From Aliiroseovarius marinus (GTDB taxonomy: Bacteria > Pseudomonadota > Alphaproteobacteria > Rhodobacterales > Rhodobacteraceae): a stretch of DNA of 64,000 bases. The translations under genes were made by a program, and so were the position numbers. Under the pieces are notes generated by a model. The model searched no databases and was not told where the DNA came from. It worked only from the letters and a program-made list of their open reading frames with translations. The stretch lies in contig NZ_SAIT01000019.1 in the NCBI RefSeq assembly GCF_004360145.1, positions 17,493-81,492 on the forward strand, given 5' to 3'. Below are positions 58,663 to 64,000 of this stretch, piece after piece (positions within the stretch are counted from its first letter, which is position 1; every line of letters begins with the position of its first letter).

Positions 58663-60546
58663 TCAGAACACGAGGTTCAGCATGATCAGTGAGATCACAA
58701 GAAACAGGATTGTCATTATCCCGCCCGCTTTGACGAAGTCTTTTACCTTGTACCCCGCTGGCCCCATGATCAGCGCATTCACCTGATGGGTCGGGATGAT
58801 GAAAGAATTCGACGTCGAGATTGCCACCGTCAGGGCAAACAGCGCAGGGCTGGCCCCTGCCGCCACGGCGATAGACACCGCTAAGGGCACAAGTAAAACT
58901 GTGGCGCCAACGTTGGACATCACCAGCGAAAACCCAGTGGCCAGCACTGCAATCCCGGCTTGAAGAGACCAGATTGGCCAACCATCCAGCGTGGTTAAAA
59001 TCTGCTGCGCAATCCATTCGGCTGTTCCGGTGTTTTGTACCGCCTGCCCCAACGGGATCAGGCAGGCCAGAAGAAACACCGTGTTCCATCCCACTGCGTT
59101 ATAGGCCTCGTCTATCGACAACACCCGCGACAACAGCATTCCGACAGCCCCAGTCAGCAGGCACAGCGACAGGCGTACATCGGTGAACAGGATGAGCGAT
59201 AGCGAGACTGCAAAAAACAGCATCGCCCAGCCCACCTTGTGTGGACGAAGCTCCTCTTGCGGGAAATCCGAGGTCATGATGACGAAATTCTGATTGCCCT
59301 GCAGGCGGGTCAGATTGTCCCAGCGGGTGTGCGCGACCAGCATGTCGCCCAGCTCGAACTTCTCGACACCAATGGCGGTGGGCTCGTGATCATCGGTTTC
59401 AACATGGCTTAACGTTTCTTCCCGCCGGTGGATCGCCAACAAGGACAGCCCAAAGGTTTTGCGCAGCAGCAGCTCACGCGGGGATTTGCCAATAAGATCA
59501 CTTTCCGGCGGGATCACAAGTTCAGCAATACCCGCGTTTGTAGGGGCAAACTCTTCCGTAAACACATCCAGTTGGGGGCGCACAGTCAGTCCGTATTTCT
59601 CGGCAAATCGGTCTAACTCGTCCTTTTTGCCGATGATCGCCAAACGGCACGGCGCCGCAATTTCAGCCGTCAGAACCTGCACCATCGAGGTCTTGCCGCG
59701 ATAGAAGGTTGAAATGATGTAGAGGTGGTTTTCCAGATTCACATCCGCCAAGATCTGCCCCACCAGCGGACTGTCCGCCGGCACTTCGACCTCATAGACC
59801 GACGCGGTCAGGCCATAGACACGCTTAAGGTAATCCGACGTGCCCTGCCCCACCGAACTGTCGCTGACCGAGCCGCTTTCAGGCAGCACCCACCGCCCCA
59901 GCAGCAAGAAATAGAAAATCCCAGTGAGGACCAGCACAACGCCGACCGGAGCCACAGCGAACAGACCGAAAAGCTCCATCTTCTGCCCCTCGGGCAGGCT
60001 TGCATTGGCGGTTTGCAGAAGGTCATTCAGCAAAATAAGCGGCGACGACCCCACCATGGTCATCGTGCCACCAAGGATCGCACAAAACCCCATCGGCATT
60101 GCCAGACGATTGATAGGAATGCCCGACCGTGTTGAGATCCGGCTGATCACCGGAAGAAACAGTGCCGCCGCGCCTACGTTCTGCATGAAGCTTGAGATCA
60201 CCCCTACAGTGCCCGCGACAATAGGCTGGATCCGCTTCTCGGACGCGCCCCCACGCTGCATGATCGTCGCGGCCACCTTGTTCATGATCCCGGTCTTATC
60301 CAGCCCGGCCCCCACGATCATCACCGCAATGATCGAAATTACCGCGTTCGAAGCAAATCCGTTGAACAGCTGATTGACATCGGCAAGATTGGTGAGCGTT
60401 GGATGGTAACTGAGGATGCCCAGGATCACCAGAACGAGGATCGCCGCCAAGTCTATTCGTACAATCTCGGAGACAAATAGGAATACTGTGAACCCCAACA
60501 TGGCGCAGACGACGCCCATCTCAAATGTAAATACCAACTGCTCCAT
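58663..60546 (-). CDS. SLC13/DASS-family permease with two RCK_C domains
   Basis: A 627-aa membrane transporter: N-terminal helices (residues about 1-205), two cytoplasmic TrkA-C/RCK_C domains in tandem (about 210-395, e.g. VYEVEVPADSPLVGQIL and IAELVIPPESDLIGKS), and a second block of helices. Proteins with this layout carry sulfate, dicarboxylates or other anions. The C-terminal SNSFIIPTHQVNALIMGPAGY is typical. It is divergent from scoAB; substrate delivery to that pathway is only a guess. Confidence 0.9.
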   Translation of the reverse strand: MEQLVFTFEMGVVCAMLGFTVFLFVSEIVRIDLAAILVLVILGILSYHPTLTNLADVNQLFNGFASNAVISIIAVMIVGAGLDKTGIMNKVAATIMQRGGASEKRIQPIVAGTVGVISSFMQNVGAAALFLPVISRISTRSGIPINRLAMPMGFCAILGGTMTMVGSSPLILLNDLLQTANASLPEGQKMELFGLFAVAPVGVVLVLTGIFYFLLLGRWVLPESGSVSDSSVGQGTSDYLKRVYGLTASVYEVEVPADSPLVGQILADVNLENHLYIISTFYRGKTSMVQVLTAEIAAPCRLAIIGKKDELDRFAEKYGLTVRPQLDVFTEEFAPTNAGIAELVIPPESDLIGKSPRELLLRKTFGLSLLAIHRREETLSHVETDDHEPTAIGVEKFELGDMLVAHTRWDNLTRLQGNQNFVIMTSDFPQEELRPHKVGWAMLFFAVSLSLILFTDVRLSLCLLTGAVGMLLSRVLSIDEAYNAVGWNTVFLLACLIPLGQAVQNTGTAEWIAQQILTTLDGWPIWSLQAGIAVLATGFSLVMSNVGATVLLVPLAVSIAVAAGASPALFALTVAISTSNSFIIPTHQVNALIMGPAGYKVKDFVKAGGIMTILFLVISLIMLNLVF

Positions 60547-60594
60547 TTGCCCTCCGTTGCCCGTGTTATCTTATTGTGAGCAGAATATGTCGCG

Positions 60595-60611
60595 GCGCAA
60601 TAAAATTGCGC
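60595..60611. promoter_or_regulatory. Inverted repeat between the SLC13 and scoA genes
   Basis: GCGCAAT-AAA-ATTGCGC, perfect 7-base arms, in the 184-base divergent region; a further partial copy (TCGCAAT) follows at about 60617. A candidate shared operator. Confidence 0.45.
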
Positions 60612-60730
60612 AACAGATCGCAATATCGACTGGGTAGAAATACTCGAAACCGTCATTTTTGCCCCTGTTTCGTTGACAGCACACCGCCACCACGCCAGAA
60701 CTTGCGCAGAAATGACGAGAGGTAACTTTC

Positions 60731-61444
60731 ATGAACAAGGTATATGGCAGCGCCGCCGAAGCTCTGGACGGGCTTCTGTCGGACGACATGCTGATTGCCG
60801 CCGGCGGCTTTGGCCTGTGCGGCATCCCCGAGCTTCTGCTGGAGGCCATCAAGGAAAGCGGTGTGAAGGACCTGACCTTCGCCTCGAACAACGCTGGCGT
60901 TGATGATTTTGGCATTGGCATCCTGCTGCAGACCAAGCAGGTCCGCAAAATGATCTCGTCCTATGTGGGCGAAAACGCCGAGTTCATGCGCCAATACCTG
61001 TCGGGCGAGCTGGAGCTGGAGTTTAACCCGCAGGGCACTCTGGCCGAGCGTATGCGCGCAGCTGGCCACGGCATCCCCGGCTTCTACACCAAGACCGGCG
61101 TTGGCACCGTGATCGCCGAGGGCAAGGAACACAAAGACTTCCCCACCGGCCCGAATGGCGAGATGGAAACCTACATCATGGAAAACGGCATCTTTGCCGA
61201 TTTGTCCATCGTGAAGGCATGGAAAGCCGATGAAACCGGCAACCTTGTCTTCCGCAAGACCGCCCGCAACTTCAACCCGCCGGCTGCTATGTGTGGCAAG
61301 ACCTGCGTGGTCGAGGTGGAAGAGATCGTGCCGACCGGCTCGCTGGATCCCGACGCGATCCATCTGCCCGGCATCTACGTGCATCGCATCATTCAGGGCG
61401 AGCACGAGAAGCGCATCGAACAACGCACCATCCGGGAGGCTTAA
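60731..61444 (+). CDS. scoA: Succinyl-CoA:3-ketoacid CoA-transferase subunit A
   Basis: A 237-aa alpha subunit of the type I CoA transferase that activates acetoacetate with succinyl-CoA. It begins MNKVYGSAAEALDGLLSDDM; AAGGFGLCGIPELLLEAI and EFNPQGTLAERMRAAG are family segments. GAGAGG lies 8 bases upstream of the ATG. It forms an operon with scoB, and would consume acetoacetate from leucine breakdown (mvaB at 16.4-17.2 kb) or from ketone bodies. Confidence 0.95.
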   Translation: MNKVYGSAAEALDGLLSDDMLIAAGGFGLCGIPELLLEAIKESGVKDLTFASNNAGVDDFGIGILLQTKQVRKMISSYVGENAEFMRQYLSGELELEFNPQGTLAERMRAAGHGIPGFYTKTGVGTVIAEGKEHKDFPTGPNGEMETYIMENGIFADLSIVKAWKADETGNLVFRKTARNFNPPAAMCGKTCVVEVEEIVPTGSLDPDAIHLPGIYVHRIIQGEHEKRIEQRTIREA

Positions 61445-61447
61445 GAC

Positions 61448-62077
61448 ATGGCTTGGGACCGCAATCAAATGGCCGCCCGCGCGGCACAGGAACTGCAAGA
61501 CGGTTGGTATGTGAACCTTGGCATCGGTATCCCGACGCTGGTGTCGAACTACATCCCGGAAGGCGTCACCGTGACGCTTCAGTCGGAAAACGGCATGCTG
61601 GGCATGGGCCCCTTCCCGACCGAGGACGAGATCGACGCCGACCTGATCAACGCAGGTAAGCAGACCATCACCGAACTGCCCCAGACCGCCTATTTCGACA
61701 GCTCGATGAGCTTCGGCATGATCCGTGGCGGTAAGATCGCCATGGCAATCCTTGGCGCGATGGAAGTGGCTGAAAACGGCGACCTCGCCAACTGGATGAT
61801 CCCCGGCAAGCTGGTGAAAGGCATGGGCGGCGCGATGGACCTTGTGGCCGGTGTTGGCCGCGTGGTGGTCGTGATGGATCACACCAACAAACATGGCGAC
61901 TCGAAGGTGCTGAAAGAATGCACCCTGCCCCTGACCGGCAAATCGGTTGTGGACCGCATCATCACCAATCTGGGTGTGCTGGATGTGGTCGAAGGCGGCT
62001 TGAAAATCGTCGAGACCGCCGAGGGCGTGACCGAAGACGAGCTGCGCGCCGCGACCGAGGCGACCATCGTCAACTAA
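61448..62077 (+). CDS. scoB: Succinyl-CoA:3-ketoacid CoA-transferase subunit B
   Basis: A 209-aa beta subunit with the catalytic glutamate (Glu 47) in [15 protein letters not shown], which forms the glutamyl-CoA intermediate. The N-terminal [20 protein letters not shown] is conserved. It starts 3 bases after scoA and is followed by a strong terminator. Confidence 0.96.
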   Translation: MAWDRNQMAARAAQELQDGWYVNLGIGIPTLVSNYIPEGVTVTLQSENGMLGMGPFPTEDEIDADLINAGKQTITELPQTAYFDSSMSFGMIRGGKIAMAILGAMEVAENGDLANWMIPGKLVKGMGGAMDLVAGVGRVVVVMDHTNKHGDSKVLKECTLPLTGKSVVDRIITNLGVLDVVEGGLKIVETAEGVTEDELRAATEATIVN

Positions 62078-62094
62078 GCGCCTTTACAGCTTTG

Positions 62095-62122
62095 AAAAGC
62101 CCCCGTCTCGGGGGCTTTTTTT
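62095..62122 (+). terminator. Strong intrinsic terminator of scoAB
   Basis: Eleven-base-pair stem AAAAGCCCCCG/CGGGGGCTTTT with a TCT loop; the downstream arm runs into seven T residues. Confidence 0.9.
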
Positions 62123-62207
62123 ATGCGCTCGCGTCTTTTTGACTTGGGCGGATAGCGCATCAAGAGGCATCATTCACCCATCAGTTTTCGCAACCCCTTG
62201 GTGTGAT

Positions 62208-63344
62208 ATGAAACGTCTTCTTGCCCTTAGCGCCGCTTGTCTTGGCCTCTTTCTGCTGCCGCTCACCGCGAGCGCATTTCAAATCGATGGCGATCAGGGC
62301 GGGCGCGTGCAGGCCCGAAGCATCACCCAGTTCAACCACCCGTGGGCCATGAGTTTCCTGCCCGACGGTCGGCTTTTGGTAACCACCAAGCCGGGTCGGT
62401 TGTGGCTGGTCGGGCAAGATGGTGCGCGCTTTCAGGTTGCCGGGGTACCGCGCGTTCTGGATGGAGGGCAAGGTGGCTTGGGGGATGTGGTGCCACATCC
62501 CGACTTTGCCGAAAACAGTTTTATTTACCTGTCTTACGTGGACGCAGGCAAGCAATCCGGCACGCGCCAAGCCGTAGTGATCCGCGCGCGGCTGGATCTC
62601 TCTGCAGAGCCGACGCTCACGGATCACGAAGAAATCTGGCGCCAGTTTCCCGCCTATTCGGGCCGCGGGCATTTCTCGCACCGCTTGGCATTTGGACCCG
62701 CGAACGGGCCGCATGAGGGCAAGCTGTTCATCACCTCGGGCGACCGGCAAGAATTGGACCCGGCGCAAGACATGACGCAGGCTTTGGGCAAGCTCATTCG
62801 CTTGAACGACGATGGATCCGTGCCGACAGACAATCCCTTTCAGGAGCACGGCGAGTTGGCCAAAACCTTCTGGACGCTGGGCCATCGCAACTCACTGGGC
62901 ATCGCCTTTGACGCCACGGGGCAGCTATGGGCGCATGAGATGGGACCGCGCCACGGGGACGAGCTGAACCTAATCGAGCCGGGCCGCAACTATGGCTGGC
63001 CGCTGGTGTCCGAGGGCAACCACTACAGCGGATTTAGGATCCCCGATCACGATACCCGCCCGGATCTGACCGCCCCCAAAGCCGCATGGGTGCCCAGCAT
63101 CGCGCCCTCGGGGCTGGTGATTTACTCGGGCGAGCTATTTCCCGAATGGCAAGGTCAGGCACTGATCGGAGGCCTCGTCAGCCGCGCCTTGATCCGTGTC
63201 TCCTTGGACAAAGACGGCGCGCAGGAGCTTGAGCGGTATAGTTGGGACGAACGGGTGCGCGAAGTCGAACAGGGCCCAGAAGGTGCGCTGTGGGTGCTTG
63301 AGGACGGACGCCGAGGCCGCCTGTTGCGCTTAACGCCAAACTAA
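62208..63344 (+). CDS. PQQ-dependent aldose sugar dehydrogenase-like protein (YliI/Asd type)
   Basis: A 378-aa secreted six-bladed beta-propeller of the soluble glucose/sorbosone dehydrogenase family. The signal peptide is residues 1-22 (ending LTASA-FQI). Conserved segments are [46 protein letters not shown] and [20 protein letters not shown], where the PQQ and Ca ligands lie. It oxidises aldoses to lactones in the periplasm if PQQ is available. The start ATG 62208 is chosen for the signal peptide; the ribosome site is weak. Confidence 0.92.
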   Translation: MKRLLALSAACLGLFLLPLTASAFQIDGDQGGRVQARSITQFNHPWAMSFLPDGRLLVTTKPGRLWLVGQDGARFQVAGVPRVLDGGQGGLGDVVPHPDFAENSFIYLSYVDAGKQSGTRQAVVIRARLDLSAEPTLTDHEEIWRQFPAYSGRGHFSHRLAFGPANGPHEGKLFITSGDRQELDPAQDMTQALGKLIRLNDDGSVPTDNPFQEHGELAKTFWTLGHRNSLGIAFDATGQLWAHEMGPRHGDELNLIEPGRNYGWPLVSEGNHYSGFRIPDHDTRPDLTAPKAAWVPSIAPSGLVIYSGELFPEWQGQALIGGLVSRALIRVSLDKDGAQELERYSWDERVREVEQGPEGALWVLEDGRRGRLLRLTPN

Positions 63345-63462
63345 GCCCCCCGCCCCGCGACCTCGAACAAGTGGCATGGGTGGGCGAATTGCCCCACTTT
63401 TCCCCTCGTAATTGCTATGCAGCTTTCATAATCTCGCCTCAATCCCCGGCGATAAGTCGGCA

Positions 63463-63960
63463 ATGACAATGAGCAGCGCAAATATGGCATCGTCCACCAC
63501 AGGGAAACAATCAGCCCGCCCAGCCCCCAACAAGCGGCTGCGGGATACGCTTGTTTTGCTGGGCCTTTTCGGGCTGGTGCTGGCGGGCCTGATCGGGCTG
63601 GCCGCGGCGACTGGCTGGGAAGAAACCCGCGCGCAGCTGATGAAACTGTCGTGGGGACAGTTCGCCATTCTTCTGGCGCTGAGCCTTGTAAACTACCTAT
63701 TTCGAGGCCTCCGCTGGCACGTCTTCGCCCGCAAACTGGGCCTGCCCACGGGGCTGGTTCAGGACATCCGGCACTTCCTTGGCGGCTTTGCCATGTCCGT
63801 CACCCCGGGCCGCGTGGGTGAGCTGGTGCGGATGCGCTGGCTGAAGCGCGAAACCGGCTGGAGCTTCGAGCGCACGGCGCCTCTGGTCTTGATCGACCGG
63901 GCATCGGATCTAACCGCGATGGCACTGATCCTTGGTCTGGCGCTAGCCTTCTCGACCACC
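63463..63960 (+). CDS. Lysylphosphatidylglycerol synthase TM-like (UPF0104) protein, 5' part only
   Basis: The first about 166 codons of an integral membrane protein. Hydrophobic helices at about residues 30-50 and 64-80 are followed by FRGLRWHVFARKLGL and the conserved FAMSVTPGRVGELVRMRWLKR, then LVLIDRASDLTAMAL, which match the flippase-like N-terminal half of this family. After AFSTT the reading frame continues to the window end as an Arg/Gly-rich sequence unlike the family, where an IS-type sequence begins. The gene is therefore probably disrupted. ATG 63469 is an alternative start. Confidence 0.75.
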
Positions 63961-64000
63961 TGTCAAGGGCGGCGCAAAAGTGGGCCAGTAGGGCGGCGTA
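63961..64000. mobile_element. Probable end of an IS21-family insertion sequence
   Basis: From TGTCAAGGGCGGCG onward the sequence shows GGGCGGCGCA and GGGCGGCGTA repeats 24 bases apart, with AAAAGTGGGCCAGT between them. Such spaced repeats are typical of IS21-family termini. It begins inside the UPF0104-like gene. Only 40 bases are in the window, so the transposase genes cannot be seen. Confidence 0.55.

Noticed and set aside
60673..60678. TTGACA upstream of scoA as a sigma-70 promoter
   Set aside because: No acceptable -10 lies 16-18 bases downstream.

Overview
The window is a GC-rich alphaproteobacterial chromosome segment whose gene content points to the Rhodobacterales (Roseobacter/Rhodobacter group). 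The main pointers are a nuo operon with typical Rhodobacteraceae accessory genes, a dcw cluster preceded by an UpsM-type leader RNA, and a DUF1127 gene followed by an array of CCTCCTCCC-loop hairpins. Those hairpins match the CcsR or 'cuckoo' RNAs known from Rhodobacter sphaeroides. No rRNA, tRNA or CRISPR array was found.

Region 1 (1-14878, minus strand) is a complex I operon running nuoA-B-C-[sulfotransferase]-D-E-[DUF5337-like]-F-[DUF5333-like]-G-H-I-[carboxymuconolactone decarboxylase-like]-J-K-L-M, with nuoM cut by the window start. Most junctions overlap or are a few bases apart, so the four interlopers are almost certainly co-expressed with complex I. Region 2 (15190-23225, minus) is a leucine/isovalerate catabolic operon: ivd, an LprI-like secreted protein, mccB, mccA, a glutathione S-transferase-like gene, HMG-CoA lyase, methylglutaconyl-CoA hydratase and a small membrane protein. 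A TGAAC-N4-GTTCA operator-like site sits upstream of ivd.

Region 3 (23379-40506) is mixed housekeeping: a DegT-type aminotransferase, a phosphoglycolate phosphatase-like HAD enzyme, glmU-glmS-alkD (amino-sugar supply plus DNA repair), an acyl-CoA ligase with a small lipoprotein, moaA, an M20 amidohydrolase, a peptide ABC transporter lacking its ATPases, a YeeE/YedE sulfur transporter and DUF3422. Region 4 (40616-50465, minus) is the front half of the dcw cell-wall/division cluster: UpsM leader, mraZ, rsmH, ftsL, ftsI, murE, murF, mraY, terminator, murD. The usual ftsW-murG-murC... part does not follow.

Region 5 (50492-57988) holds mrp (Fe-S carrier), a sigma-32-type promoter driving a DUF1127 gene plus four two-hairpin sRNA units with eight identical anti-Shine-Dalgarno loops, then uvrD (containing a 480-bp low-GC patch and an inserted segment) and topA. 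Region 6 (58118-64000) carries a MAPEG protein, an SLC13 permease with RCK_C domains, succinyl-CoA:3-ketoacid transferase scoAB, a PQQ-type sugar dehydrogenase and a lysylphosphatidylglycerol-synthase-like membrane gene. That last gene appears to be cut at about 63961 by the end of an IS21-type insertion sequence.

The strongest non-coding signals are the cuckoo-RNA array (52240-52564) and the UpsM-like RNA (about 49861-50110). The oddest coding features are the uvrD patch, the sulfotransferase inside nuo, the long NuoE tail and the His-rich NuoL insert.
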